This document shows, one piece after another, positions 25,179-34,510 of a stretch of 64,000 bases of DNA. Where the stretch lies: assembly GCA_023426125.1 (NCBI GenBank), contig JAFABI010000007.1, forward strand, positions 31,131-95,130, read 5' to 3'. The stretch's first letter is position 1. Each line of letters opens with the position of its first letter. The notes under the pieces were generated by a model that saw nothing but the letters and a program-made list of their open reading frames with translations, did no database searches and had not been told where the DNA came from. The stretch comes from Bacillota bacterium (GTDB taxonomy: Bacteria > Bacillota > Clostridia > Acetivibrionales > DTU013). Position numbers and translations under genes: made by a program.

Positions 25179-26252
25179 ATGAAGTTTCTAAAAGGTATGG
25201 ACATTTCTATCCAGAATGAAATTGAGCAGTTGGGCGCAAAGTATTTTAATTGCGGTAAGGAAGACGACGCCATTCAAATACTCCGGGATTATGACGTAAA
25301 TGCAATCCGCCTGAGGCTTTGGCACAATCCCTACGACGAAGATAATAAACCTTACGGAGGAGGGACAAACAACCTTTCCACAACAATTAAAATCGCCAGG
25401 AGAGCTGTGCTGAAAGGTATGCGGTTTTTGCTTGATTTGCATTACAGCGATTTTTGGGCCGACCCTGTAACCCAGATAAAGCCGAAGGATTGGCATGGAT
25501 TATTTGGGGAAGCCTTGGAAGAGGCCGTATACAGCTATACCTCCGAAACATTAAGAGAACTGGACCGAAACGGAGCAATGCCCAATATGGTTCAAATCGG
25601 AAACGAAATAACCAATGGTTTACTTTGGTCGGACGGTAAATTTGAAAACAGCGAAACGATGATAAAATTACTGGCGGCCGGCATTAAAGCGGTGAAAGAC
25701 TTTAATCCCGCCATCCGGACCATGATCCATCTGGACTGGGGCGGAGATAACGGGATGTACAGAAGATGGTTCGACGAGATCTCGTCCGCGGCTTTGAATT
25801 TTGACATCATCGGCCTTTCCTATTATCCATTTTGGCACGGTACACTGGAGCAGCTTATACATAACATGAATGATATTTCTTCGCGTTATAATAAGGATGT
25901 GATCGTTGCAGAAACAGCGTTTCCCTTCACAACGGAGCAAATACAAAGTGATGTAATGATATTTACGGACGAACATGCGAAGGCCGTCCCCTACAGCATC
26001 GATACACAGGGCCAGTGCAGATTCGTCTCGGATTTAATGAATGCGATCAAGGCCGTTGACAACCATCGGGGGATTGGTTTTTTTTACTGGGAACCTACCT
26101 GGATAGACATCCGGCAAGCCCATTGGGCAACAGAGGCAGGGAAAAAATACCTGAACAATGACTGTACTTCCGGAAATGTGTGGGCCAATCTTGCCTTGTT
26201 TGACTTTAAAGGCAACGCATTGCCTGCGCTTCAGGTAATAAGAGATTTTTAA
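25179..26252 (+). CDS. Intracellular GH53 endo-beta-1,4-galactanase
   Basis: 357 residues, glycoside hydrolase family 53. It opens with KGMDIS and has the family segments IRLRLW and LDLHYSDFWADP. The acid/base Glu is at ~142 in QIGNEITNG and the nucleophile Glu at ~245 in VAETAFPF, spaced as in known GH53 enzymes. No signal peptide is present, so it should work in the cytoplasm on imported galacto-oligosaccharides, unlike the secreted paralog at 29946. Start ATG 25179 has GAGG nine bases upstream. Expression is probably controlled by the LacI regulator through the two operators in the leader. Confidence 0.93.
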   Translation: MKFLKGMDISIQNEIEQLGAKYFNCGKEDDAIQILRDYDVNAIRLRLWHNPYDEDNKPYGGGTNNLSTTIKIARRAVLKGMRFLLDLHYSDFWADPVTQIKPKDWHGLFGEALEEAVYSYTSETLRELDRNGAMPNMVQIGNEITNGLLWSDGKFENSETMIKLLAAGIKAVKDFNPAIRTMIHLDWGGDNGMYRRWFDEISSAALNFDIIGLSYYPFWHGTLEQLIHNMNDISSRYNKDVIVAETAFPFTTEQIQSDVMIFTDEHAKAVPYSIDTQGQCRFVSDLMNAIKAVDNHRGIGFFYWEPTWIDIRQAHWATEAGKKYLNNDCTSGNVWANLALFDFKGNALPALQVIRDF

Positions 26253-26590
26253 CTATATTTATCAAGTCTTGACAGCCGGTTATTTCTAAACGGGTTATTA
26301 ATATGAGCGCGACCTTAAAGTCCCTGCTTAGGGAATTAAAAAGCAGAGCGGATAGCTGTCTTGTGGAAAGGGGGAACGAAGGAGCCTGGGCCGTAAGCCA
26401 GAGTAAAAAATGAGATGATATTGCCGCTTGAGCTATTGTTGGGAAATGAAGTAATACTACAGCGTAAACAACCGAATTATCCTTTCAGAAATAACGCCTT
26501 GGGGCCTTGGCGATATTTCTGAAAGGCGCGTGAATGCCGATAAATTAATGAAGTTACGCTGTAGTACTAAATGAAAAAGGAGGAACAAAA
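26253..26590. other. Intergenic spacer carrying a MITE-like palindrome
   Basis: About 340 bases between galactanase and sugar-binding protein genes. The only clear structure is the 112-bp nested inverted-repeat element at 26455-26566. No separate promoter is obvious before the binding-protein gene, whose GGAGG lies at 26579-26583. Confidence 0.5.
26455..26566. repeat. MITE-like nested palindromic element
   Basis: Outer 13-bp inverted repeats TACTACAGCGTAA (26455-26467) and TTACGCTGTAGTA (26554-26566) enclose an inner 46-base hairpin (26481-26526) whose 22-base arms match except for three positions. No coding sequence lies inside. The form is that of a small non-autonomous transposable element or a repeated regulatory palindrome. 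Confidence 0.65.
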
Positions 26591-27859
26591 ATGAAGAGGC
26601 TATTATACGTTTTGCTCGCTTCTGTGATGATTCTTGCCGTAGTTTCCGGGTGCGGCAATGCGCCGGCAACAACCGGGCCAACTACGGCCGCTGCAGAAAC
26701 TGCGAAGCCTGCCGACTCAACCGCCGAAGCGGAGAAGACCGCAAAAGAAAGCGTTTCCGTCACACTGTGGACCAATTTTTTGGAGGAGGCGGAAATGCTT
26801 CAGAAGTACGCGGATAAGTGGGCAGAAAAAACAGGAAACAAGGCCGCGGTCGTCCAAACAAGTATTGAACTGCAGCAGTTTGCCCAGGCAGCAAACAGCG
26901 CGGACGGACCTGACGGAATATTCGGTATTGCCAATGACCAGCTGGCCAGCTTTGTGGCTGCGAATCTGGCAGAAGAAGTACCCGGTGATTTCTACAATGA
27001 CAGCGATTACGTCGGCGCTGCTGTTCAAGCGAGCTACGTCGGCGGAAAGCGCTTTGGTGTTCCGATAGCTGTGGAAACAATCACTCTATTCTATAATACC
27101 GACAAGGTTTCCTCTCCTCCCTCAACCTGGGATGATTTGCTCCGGGTAGCCAAAACAAGCGGCGGCATTAAATTTGACGCCACAAGCATCTACTATGATT
27201 TAGGCTTTGTCAGGGCCTTCGACAGCTATATATTCAAGTGGGAAAACAATACATACGACATTGAAGATATCGGATTGGGGAACACCGGTGCTATCCAGGC
27301 TTATAGCTATATTAAAAAAATGGTCGACGAAGGCTTCATTTCAGCCGATATTACCTTTGATATTGCAAGAAGCGCTTTCGAAAGCGATGAAACAGCCTTT
27401 TATATCGGCGGGCCATGGGACGTGGACGCTTTTACCTCTGCGGGAATAAATTTTGCGGTGGCTGAAATGCCGACCTTGAACGGTAAAACGTTTGTTACTC
27501 CGGTAGGAACACAGGTAGGCTTTGTAAGCTCCAAATCGGCAAAAAAAGACGCTGTTTGGGATTTTTACAAATATCTGATTGAAGAAGCCTCCGTAGAGCT
27601 GTACGAAGTGGGAGCAAGAATTCCGGCTAAATTGAGCGTACAGCAGCAAATAGAAATGGACGAAACGGCTAAAAGCTTTATGCATCAGATCGCAAGCGGC
27701 GAGCCTCTCCCCTCGGTTCCGGAATTGGGACAACTATGGGGACCCTACTCCGATAATATGCGCTTGCTGTTCGGAGGCACCCTTTCGCCGGAGGAAGCCG
27801 CTCAGTACATAGAAGCCCAGTTCAAAGAAGCCATTGAGCTCATGCATTCAGGTTCGTAG
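26591..27859 (+). CDS. Carbohydrate ABC transporter substrate-binding lipoprotein
   Basis: 422 residues, family 1 (MalE-like) solute-binding protein. Lipobox VVSGCG puts the lipidated cysteine at ~22, followed by a Thr/Ala/Glu-rich linker. Motifs include VTLWTNF at the start of the fold, YADKWAEKTG, and a binding-cleft GGPWDVDAF near 275. It captures a sugar outside the cell and delivers it to the permeases encoded next. Context points to galacto-oligosaccharides. It is set apart from the permease genes by a 155-base gap containing an inverted repeat. Confidence 0.93.
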   Translation: MKRLLYVLLASVMILAVVSGCGNAPATTGPTTAAAETAKPADSTAEAEKTAKESVSVTLWTNFLEEAEMLQKYADKWAEKTGNKAAVVQTSIELQQFAQAANSADGPDGIFGIANDQLASFVAANLAEEVPGDFYNDSDYVGAAVQASYVGGKRFGVPIAVETITLFYNTDKVSSPPSTWDDLLRVAKTSGGIKFDATSIYYDLGFVRAFDSYIFKWENNTYDIEDIGLGNTGAIQAYSYIKKMVDEGFISADITFDIARSAFESDETAFYIGGPWDVDAFTSAGINFAVAEMPTLNGKTFVTPVGTQVGFVSSKSAKKDAVWDFYKYLIEEASVELYEVGARIPAKLSVQQQIEMDETAKSFMHQIASGEPLPSVPELGQLWGPYSDNMRLLFGGTLSPEEAAQYIEAQFKEAIELMHSGS

Positions 27860-27928
27860 GCGTATCACCGGACCGACGGGAGATGGCCGCCTTTGATACG
27901 GGCTGCCGGAATCCCGGCGCTCCCTCCA

Positions 27929-27982
27929 TTACCTTATGCTCCCGGGCCGATTGTTTCATTTAACCTGTGGGGCATAAGGTAA
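27929..27982 (+). promoter_or_regulatory. Inverted repeat between binding-protein and permease genes
   Basis: TTACCTTATGC (27929-27939) and GCATAAGGTAA (27972-27982) form a perfect 11-bp stem with a ~32-base loop. Without a T-run it is not a standard terminator. Such stems after binding-protein genes stabilise the upstream mRNA and lower permease expression. Confidence 0.5.
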
Positions 27983-28013
27983 AATATGGTCAAGAAGGTT
28001 AGGAGACAGATGA

Positions 28014-28937
28014 ATGATGAAAGCTAAAAGTAATCTTACTGCTTATGGTTTTTTATCTCCGGCGCTTATATCCATTTTTTTGTTGACTTTCCTGCCTGTA
28101 GTCTACACAATATTCACTTCTTTTACCAACTACAACATGTACCATCTGGATAATTTCGATATGGTAGGCTGGAAAAATTACGACACCCTATTACGGGGGA
28201 GCATCAAAAATGTATTTTTGTCCGTACTGGGCTGGACCTTATGTTTTGCCTTCCTCAGCACTGTTTTATCCTATTCGGTGGGAATAGGTCTGGCGGTGCT
28301 GCTGAATAATCCGCTGCTGAAAGAGTCCGGAATCTACCGCGCCGTTCTCATTATTCCCTGGGCCTTGCCGGCGACCATAGCCATACTGTCATGGCAAGGC
28401 CTTCTCAATGAGCAATATGGCGGCATTAACCATTTGCTTGCCTTTTTTGGTATTGCAGATGGCATACCCTGGATGACAAATGCTTTTTGGGCCAGGGTAG
28501 GAATTATCCTCGTAAATATCTGGCTTGGTTATCCTTATATGCTGAACGTGTGCCTCGGAGGCTTGCAGTCCATTTCTCCCACCTTCTACGAGGTTGCCAA
28601 TGTGGAAGGGGCATCCAAATGGTACGCCTTCAGAAAGATCACCCTGCCTCTTCTGGTAAAGGTGAGTATTCCCCTGGTGGTGGCCTCTTTTGCTGCAAAT
28701 TTCAATAATTTCGGAAACATCTACATGATAACACAAGGCGGACCGGCAAGAGTCAATTCTCAATTTGCGGGAAGCACGGACATCCTGGCAAGTATGGTAT
28801 ACAAAATGACAACATGGTCAAACCGATATGATTTGTCGGCAACACTCAGTATCTTTATCTTTTTAATTGTCGGAACCCTGACATTGATAAATCTCAAGCT
28901 TTCCGGGGCATTCAGGGAGCAATCCCGCGACGGGTGA
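28014..28937 (+). CDS. Sugar ABC transporter permease (MalF/UgpA-like)
   Basis: 307 residues with six predicted membrane helices. The cytoplasmic EAA loop is EVANVEGASKWYAFRKITLP near 190-209, the site that docks the ATPase. It pairs with the permease at 28969. AGGAGA lies seven to eight bases before ATG 28014. No ATPase gene is in the operon, so a shared MsmX-type ATPase encoded elsewhere probably powers it. Confidence 0.93.
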   Translation: MMKAKSNLTAYGFLSPALISIFLLTFLPVVYTIFTSFTNYNMYHLDNFDMVGWKNYDTLLRGSIKNVFLSVLGWTLCFAFLSTVLSYSVGIGLAVLLNNPLLKESGIYRAVLIIPWALPATIAILSWQGLLNEQYGGINHLLAFFGIADGIPWMTNAFWARVGIILVNIWLGYPYMLNVCLGGLQSISPTFYEVANVEGASKWYAFRKITLPLLVKVSIPLVVASFAANFNNFGNIYMITQGGPARVNSQFAGSTDILASMVYKMTTWSNRYDLSATLSIFIFLIVGTLTLINLKLSGAFREQSRDG

Positions 28938-28968
28938 CAACGGATTTTGAAAAAGGAGGATAATTACG

Positions 28969-29796
28969 ATGAAAGGTACTCAACGGGCAGGTGTTTGGAT
29001 TAGCCGGCTGGTGATATGGATTGCTATCCTTTTTACTCTGTTTCCGGCAAGCTGGATTCTAATGGCATCTTTTTCCGCCGGGCAGAGCTTTTTCAGCATG
29101 ACGCTTTTCCCGAAAGCCTTAGGCTTGCAAAATTATCATCGTTTATTTTCAGAAACCGACTTTGTAAATTGGTTGGGTAACTCGCTAAAGATTTGCTTAT
29201 GGGTGTCTATTATACAACTGCTCTTATCCAGTACCTCAGCCTACGCCTTTTCACGCATGCGCTTTCCCGGCAGGAAAAACGGATTAATGGCTTTGCTGGT
29301 GCTTCAGGTATTTCCAAGCAGTATGGCGGTATCGGGCTATTATATTTTAATTTACCGGTTCGGCCTTTCGGACAGTCTTTTTGCCTTAATACTGGTTTTA
29401 GCGGGAGGCAGCGCTTTTAATATCTGGCTTTTGAAGGCCTATATTGACACCATTCCGAAGGAGCTTGACGAAGCGGCCTATGTTGCAGGTGCAAGTCACC
29501 CGTTTGTTTTTGTCAGAATTATTTTGCCTCTGGCGCGGCCCCAGCTGGCAGTGATATTTGTTTTTTCATTTATTGCTGCCTACAGTGAGTATGTTATTTC
29601 TTCCATCTTTCTTAACACCCCTGCAAATCATACTCTGGCCCTTGGACTTCAAACCTTTATCACAAATCAATTCGCGGCAAACTGGACTTTGTTTGCAGCC
29701 GCGGCAGTGCTCTCTTCCCTTCCCATTATGATAATGTTTATGTTTATGCAGCGGTTTATTCAAAACGGTCTTGCCGCCACCGGGATAAAAAGCTGA
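28969..29796 (+). CDS. Sugar ABC transporter permease (MalG/UgpE-like)
   Basis: 275 residues, six membrane helices, EAA loop EAAYVAGASHPFVFVRIILP near 166-185. GGAGG lies nine bases before ATG 28969. With the permease at 28014 and the binding protein at 26591 it forms a CUT1-type importer, lacking only the ATPase. Confidence 0.93.
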   Translation: MKGTQRAGVWISRLVIWIAILFTLFPASWILMASFSAGQSFFSMTLFPKALGLQNYHRLFSETDFVNWLGNSLKICLWVSIIQLLLSSTSAYAFSRMRFPGRKNGLMALLVLQVFPSSMAVSGYYILIYRFGLSDSLFALILVLAGGSAFNIWLLKAYIDTIPKELDEAAYVAGASHPFVFVRIILPLARPQLAVIFVFSFIAAYSEYVISSIFLNTPANHTLALGLQTFITNQFAANWTLFAAAAVLSSLPIMIMFMFMQRFIQNGLAATGIKS

Positions 29797-29945
29797 CGGC
29801 TTATACACGGCAGCCCAAAGCGGGAACAAAAAGGCGGCTTGAATAAGAAAAGAGGAAGGAGGCGGAGGATATGCCATACATCTAACCCTTAGGTTCCTTG
29901 CATTTTTAAATCAAATGAACAAAAATGATTAAGGGAGGTCTTGCT

Positions 29946-31592
29946 ATGTTGAAAAAACGGTTAAGAAGAGCTATTTGTGCTTTCTTTGCAGCTGTCTTCC
30001 TGATGGGGGGCAGTATGGACACATCTGTGCTGGCTACAGATTATGAGGATTTTATCAGGGGCGTCGACGTATCCATGCTCAGCATGTTAGAGGATCTTGG
30101 CGGACAATACTATGTAGATGGCGTAGAAGGCGATGCGCTGGAAATTCTCCATGATAACGGCGCCAATTACGTTAGACTGAAACTATGGGTTGATCCTTAT
30201 GATGAAGACGGAAACAGCTATGGCGGCGGCACCAACGACTTTGAAACGACTCTGGCCCTGGCCAAAAGAGCCGATGCATTAGGAATGGGAATTCTGATAA
30301 ATTTTCATTTAAGCGACTGGTGGACGGATCCGTCAAAGCAAATAAAGCCGAAGGCCTGGAGCAGCTTATCCTATCCGACCCTGAAAACAACATTGTACAA
30401 TTATATGAAGGACACTCTCAACGACTTTGAAGAGGAAGGCATTATTCCCGATATGGTGCAGGTAGGGAATGAAATACCTACGGGAATATTGCATAACGAC
30501 GGTAAAGTCGGAGGCGGAAACGAAGATTTCACAAACCTGGTTGAGCTTCTGGAAAGTGCGATTGCCGGCGTGAGAGATTCCGAGGCTTCTAATACCAGAA
30601 TAATCCTGCATCTCGATCACGGCGGCGACAATTCCCTTTATACCTGGTGGTTCGGGAATGTCCTTGCCCTTGAGCCGGATTTGGACTTTGATATTATCGG
30701 CCTATCCTATTATCCTATGTGGCATGGAACAATGGATGAGCTGCAATACAATCTTAGCGACGTTAGCAAAAGATATGACAAGGATGTGTTAATTGTTGAA
30801 ACCGCTTATGCCTACACGCTCCAGGACGGCGACGGCGCAGGCAATGTGTTTGTAAGCGGCGATGAGGATATTGCAGGATATCCTGCAACTCCCCAGGGAC
30901 AATTTGATTTTATGAACGACCTGGAATCCATAATACTCAATGTACCCAACAGCCGGGGACTTGGATATTTTTACTGGGAGCCCTCCTGGCTGCCCGTGGA
31001 AGGCGCTGTCTGGGGCACTGATGCCGGTGTGGAATACGCCAACGATACTGTGACCCCGACCAACACGTGGGATAACCTAACATTATTTGACTTTGACGGG
31101 AATGCCCTTGAATCCATCGTTTTATTGAATCAGCCCACGTCGAATTTAGTTACAAATCCAAGTTTTGAAGCGGATGGGTATACAAACACACCTACCGGTT
31201 GGAATGTCTGGCTTAATAGCGGCGTACCCTCCACTACGGTAAAAACGGAAAGCAGCAACGCTTTTGACGGTAATTACAAGCTGACGTTCTGGAATTCTTC
31301 GAGCTACAGCTGCTCCGTCTATCGAACATTTACAGGGCTTGAGAACGGGACGTACTCCTTCAGCGTATGGGCAATGACCGATGGGGATCAACCCGCACTT
31401 CAGCTTTACGCAAAAAATTACGGCGGTTCAGAACTTAACACAACAATAAACACCAGTGATATCAATTGGAACATTTTCACCATAGACGAAATCGAGGTTA
31501 CCAACAACACCTGCGAGATCGGCATCTATACAGCAGCCGGTGCAAACGACTGGTGCAATCTTGATAATGTGATCTTCAGAAAGGTAGAGTAG
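29946..31592 (+). CDS. Secreted GH53 endo-beta-1,4-galactanase with C-terminal carbohydrate-binding module
   Basis: 548 residues from ATG 29946 (GGGAGG at seven bases). A signal peptide MLKKRLRRAICAFFAAVF with cleavage near SVLA is followed by a GH53 domain (~30-395). It shows GVDVSM, VRLKLW, the acid/base Glu176 in QVGNEIPTG and the nucleophile Glu285 in IVETAYAYT. Residues ~398-548 form a beta-sandwich starting NLVTNPSFE with GWNVW and NWNIF, like CBM61 or CBM4/9 modules; CBM61 binds beta-1,4-galactan in GH53 enzymes. No dockerin or cell-wall anchor is visible, so it is released. It would cut galactan side chains of pectin outside the cell, feeding the importer encoded just upstream. Confidence 0.92.
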   Translation: MLKKRLRRAICAFFAAVFLMGGSMDTSVLATDYEDFIRGVDVSMLSMLEDLGGQYYVDGVEGDALEILHDNGANYVRLKLWVDPYDEDGNSYGGGTNDFETTLALAKRADALGMGILINFHLSDWWTDPSKQIKPKAWSSLSYPTLKTTLYNYMKDTLNDFEEEGIIPDMVQVGNEIPTGILHNDGKVGGGNEDFTNLVELLESAIAGVRDSEASNTRIILHLDHGGDNSLYTWWFGNVLALEPDLDFDIIGLSYYPMWHGTMDELQYNLSDVSKRYDKDVLIVETAYAYTLQDGDGAGNVFVSGDEDIAGYPATPQGQFDFMNDLESIILNVPNSRGLGYFYWEPSWLPVEGAVWGTDAGVEYANDTVTPTNTWDNLTLFDFDGNALESIVLLNQPTSNLVTNPSFEADGYTNTPTGWNVWLNSGVPSTTVKTESSNAFDGNYKLTFWNSSSYSCSVYRTFTGLENGTYSFSVWAMTDGDQPALQLYAKNYGGSELNTTINTSDINWNIFTIDEIEVTNNTCEIGIYTAAGANDWCNLDNVIFRKVE

Positions 31593-31698
31593 CCATGCTC
31601 TCGTAGTGTATTTTTTGGTAATTTGGTTAAAGACAAAAGCAGGATAAATTGCATTAATTAAAAAGGTACAAAAGAAGGGGCTGCGGCAAAATTGCTGA

Positions 31699-31745
31699 AA
31701 AAGACGGAGCAGTGACACCCAAAGGTGTTGGATGCTCCGTCTTTT
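31699..31745 (+). terminator. Strong bidirectional terminator
   Basis: A 13-bp perfect stem AAAAGACGGAGCA / TGCTCCGTCTTTT with an inner ACACC/GGTGT stem. The A- and T-runs on both sides let it work in both directions. It ends the galactan operon. Confidence 0.85.
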
Positions 31746-31857
31746 GCCTTGATCGGATTTTTTTTCACGGTGGATGCAAATTTCTAAATTTTGTTGATAT
31801 ATGAACATACGTTTGGTATAATGAGTCTAAAATGAATATTTTATGGGAGGTATTGGC

Positions 31858-32097
31858 ATGTCAAATCAAAAAGATGAATTGGTCAGTATTATCACCAAGT
31901 TTTCCGAATCGGGCTGGGATGTAATTGATGCTCCCTCAAAGGCCTGGCTTAAGTGCAAGGGCACCAATGAAGCTGCTAGAGCTGAAAAACTTGAGCTTGT
32001 CAGAGCAATTGAAAAAGCAGACAACGAGTGCGGAAGCTGCGGCTGCGAGTACGACGCGCTTTATAAAAGGGCGCTGGTCTTGCTGGAAACAGTATAG
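31858..32097 (+). CDS. Small hypothetical protein with a cysteine cluster
   Basis: 79 residues from ATG 31858 (GGGAGG seven bases upstream). Helical and acidic, with CGSCGCEYDALYKRAL near the C-terminus. The CxxCxC arrangement could bind a metal but the family is not recognised. It contains a Trp-rich middle (SGWDVIDAPSKAWLKC) common in small proteins of unknown function from Clostridia. Separated by about 40 bases from the next small gene on the same strand. Confidence 0.65.
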   Translation: MSNQKDELVSIITKFSESGWDVIDAPSKAWLKCKGTNEAARAEKLELVRAIEKADNECGSCGCEYDALYKRALVLLETV

Positions 32098-32136
32098 AAG
32101 CGGTGTTTGGGGTTATTCTGCTGATGGAGGAAATCT

Positions 32137-32463
32137 ATGACGGGAGACGGAAAAAATAATGAATTGATTCCTTGCTTCATGTCGCTGCTTACTGATGAAG
32201 AAAAATTGTTATACGGACAGATTATAAATTATTTGTTGGAGCTTGGCTATACCCCTAAAAAGAATAAGGTTCAAGGATATTCATTGTCGTTCAAACATAA
32301 AAAATTGAATAAAACAATCGCCAGAATGGGTATTCATGGCGGTAAGGAAGTAGTAAGGTGTGGAGCATATCCGATTGTCCTCCCGAATTTTGACGCCAAT
32401 GATATTGATGAAGTGAAAAGTTTGCTTTTAGAGCAACATTACTATTTTTTAAGTATCGCATAG
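32137..32463 (+). CDS. Hypothetical protein
   Basis: 108 residues, ATG 32137 with GGAGG upstream. Features include a helical N-terminus (LTDEEKLLYGQIINYLLELG), then strand-turn-strand YSLSFKHKKLNKTIARMGI. It looks like a shortened DUF3788/DUF5655-like fold, but I cannot assign it firmly. Adjacent small genes suggest a loosely linked group with the GyrI-fusion gene that follows 46 bases later. Confidence 0.55.
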   Translation: MTGDGKNNELIPCFMSLLTDEEKLLYGQIINYLLELGYTPKKNKVQGYSLSFKHKKLNKTIARMGIHGGKEVVRCGAYPIVLPNFDANDIDEVKSLLLEQHYYFLSIA

Positions 32464-32509
32464 TATGAGTTTTGTGTAGTCCTTTACAACGCTGGAAGGA
32501 GATGCAGTG

Positions 32510-34258
32510 ATGGCTTATAGAAGTGAAGATAGCGCGGTTAAAATAGTGAATATGTACTATGAACACTTGCCCGCGCTTCGGCTCATCGGCAAACGGTATA
32601 CACCGGCAGACCTGGACATGGATATGAAATTGGACAGCAAATGGAATGAGTGGTTCCAAAATGGCTGGTTCGGTTTTTTAAACGAACTGGGTTGTTTGCC
32701 GGGGCACGAATTCACCGCTGTCTTTGGCCTTCATATAGACAATGGGTTGGCCTATTGGATCGGCATGTTTTTCCCGGAAGGGACACCTGCGCCGGAAGGC
32801 TTTCAATATGCCGATATTCCGGCCGGAGTTATGGGCATGTGTTGGGTGCATGGGTACAGGGAAAATGGCGAACTGTTTTCTCAACGCTCCCACGACCTGT
32901 GTCTGGAAAAGCTGAAGGAAGCCGGAAATGCCGTAAAAGAGGATTTTGACGGTATACCATGCAAGTGGAGCTTTGAGCGATACCATAATGAGCGTTTCTT
33001 TAAGCCGGATAACGAAGGAAAAGTGATTTTGGATTATGGCATATACCTTGTAGAGTCGGAAGTCAATAAACAAAAGCCTTCGGAGAAGGATACGGCGGGG
33101 GAGTGCCATTCAGTACCTGCAGCAGATAAACCGTTTCAGGGGTCTTTGCCGGAAATGCTTATTTCCGATGTTGGGCCGTATACAGTTGACGCTGAGAGCA
33201 ATTTATTTCTTTGTGCGTTGTCCACATTATTCCTTAAGCTTGAAAACTACAGTGAGGCTACGCCATATTTTTGTGCAAGGAAGCAGTGTGATTGTGTCAA
33301 TTGCGGAGAATGCGGCAAGAGTTCCAATCTAGCCAGGCATCACCTGGATTTGTATCATTATTTGCTAACGGTCACAGGCATGGGATTCATGTGGTGGGAT
33401 CCCAATGAAGCGGGCACATACGATTTGAAATACATCAAGGGGATAAGTCTGCCCCTCATGGAAGACCGGCTGGATTTTGCGATGAAAATCAAGGGCTTTG
33501 AGTATATCTGTATTGATAAAATGAAAGGGGAAGAAGAAATATTCCGGCTAATTCAGGACTCCATCCGACGGAATATACCGGTGCTGATAAAGCTGGGCGA
33601 TGGTCCCGAATGGTGTGTCATAACCGGCGTTAACGGGAACAACAATACCATATACGGGCTTGACGCAAGAAATCACTACCGTAAAGACAAGGCCGCCGCT
33701 AAAAGAACCTATACCGAAGACGGACTTTTTATCATTACCGATTGGTTTGAAGATTTGCGAAAGATGGTCATTATTACGGGTAAGACCGATAACGCTATGG
33801 ATTTCAGCGATATGCTTGAGCGGATGATCGGCCGGCTGCTGCTGCCGGAACGAAGCGTACTTGAAACTATTATACCGGGGATGCTTGACGCTATAACAAT
33901 GAGCAATGCCCATGGCGTTGCGGAATATTTGAATCAAATCGCCGGACATGCAGTTGAAGCACGCTGGCATGTGGCAGAAGGCCTGAGTTCGATATTGCCG
34001 CGAAGTGTTGACGGCGAAACTTCACAGGCACAATTGCGGGAATGCGGCGGGATTTATTTTAATACACATGATACGTGCTGGCAAATATGGGGGCAGCTTG
34101 GCATTGGGCCGCACACGAATTACAAATTGGCCAATCTCATCAGCCAAATGATGCAGGACGGAGAAAGGCGGGAGAAGCTTAAGAGCTTGTTTGTGCAGAT
34201 ATTTAACAATGACCGCATCGTTTTGGAAAAGCTGCAGGAGCTTTTCAGCAGGTCATAA
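32510..34258 (+). CDS. GyrI-like effector-binding domain fused to a C39/BtrH-like domain
   Basis: 582 residues. I use ATG 32510 because GGAAGGAG is eight bases before it; a GTG precedes it by one codon. Residues ~10-185 are a GyrI/AraC effector-binding-like domain (PALRLIGKRYT, then a C-terminal LDYGIYLVE strand). After a linker, residues ~200-540 resemble the papain-like C39/BtrH_N group: a starting ESNLFLCALSTLF, a CxCVNCGECGK cluster that may bind Zn, RRNIPVLIKLGDGPEWCVITG and YGLDARNHYR. Proteins of this second type are poorly understood. The neighbouring AraC regulator at 34511 also ends in a GyrI-like domain, so both may bind related small molecules. Confidence 0.68.
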   Translation: MAYRSEDSAVKIVNMYYEHLPALRLIGKRYTPADLDMDMKLDSKWNEWFQNGWFGFLNELGCLPGHEFTAVFGLHIDNGLAYWIGMFFPEGTPAPEGFQYADIPAGVMGMCWVHGYRENGELFSQRSHDLCLEKLKEAGNAVKEDFDGIPCKWSFERYHNERFFKPDNEGKVILDYGIYLVESEVNKQKPSEKDTAGECHSVPAADKPFQGSLPEMLISDVGPYTVDAESNLFLCALSTLFLKLENYSEATPYFCARKQCDCVNCGECGKSSNLARHHLDLYHYLLTVTGMGFMWWDPNEAGTYDLKYIKGISLPLMEDRLDFAMKIKGFEYICIDKMKGEEEIFRLIQDSIRRNIPVLIKLGDGPEWCVITGVNGNNNTIYGLDARNHYRKDKAAAKRTYTEDGLFIITDWFEDLRKMVIITGKTDNAMDFSDMLERMIGRLLLPERSVLETIIPGMLDAITMSNAHGVAEYLNQIAGHAVEARWHVAEGLSSILPRSVDGETSQAQLRECGGIYFNTHDTCWQIWGQLGIGPHTNYKLANLISQMMQDGERREKLKSLFVQIFNNDRIVLEKLQELFSRS

Positions 34259-34473
34259 GCCGACGGTTTTTTGAGTATTCGGTATAAACCGGAACGATTT
34301 TATAACGAGGTGACAAAAATATCCCCCACCTCAAGGTAGCGGGTACCGAATTGGGTTTCAGGCGGTGAGCATATCTTCCGTCCGGGATGCATGGGCGAGC
34401 AGAAAGGCATTTTTGACTGGCTTGGAGGTAATTATCTGTGAAGGAGCGGTGTCAGGACGTTATCATATGTAGT
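34259..34473. other. Short gene-free interval
   Basis: About 215 bases. A 25-codon stretch at ~34364-34441 reads in frame as a possible coding trace (IFRPGCMGEQKGIFDWLGG) but I cannot place it in a family. Confidence 0.3.
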
Positions 34474-34506
34474 AAAGCACCTACCGCATTGGGCAGGTGC
34501 TTTTTA
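34474..34506 (+). terminator. Rho-independent terminator between convergent genes
   Basis: AAAGCACCT / AGGTGCTTT stem followed by TTTTTATTA. It lies immediately past the stop of the minus-strand AraC gene and ends plus-strand transcripts from the GyrI-fusion gene. Confidence 0.8.
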
Positions 34507-34510
34507 TTAA

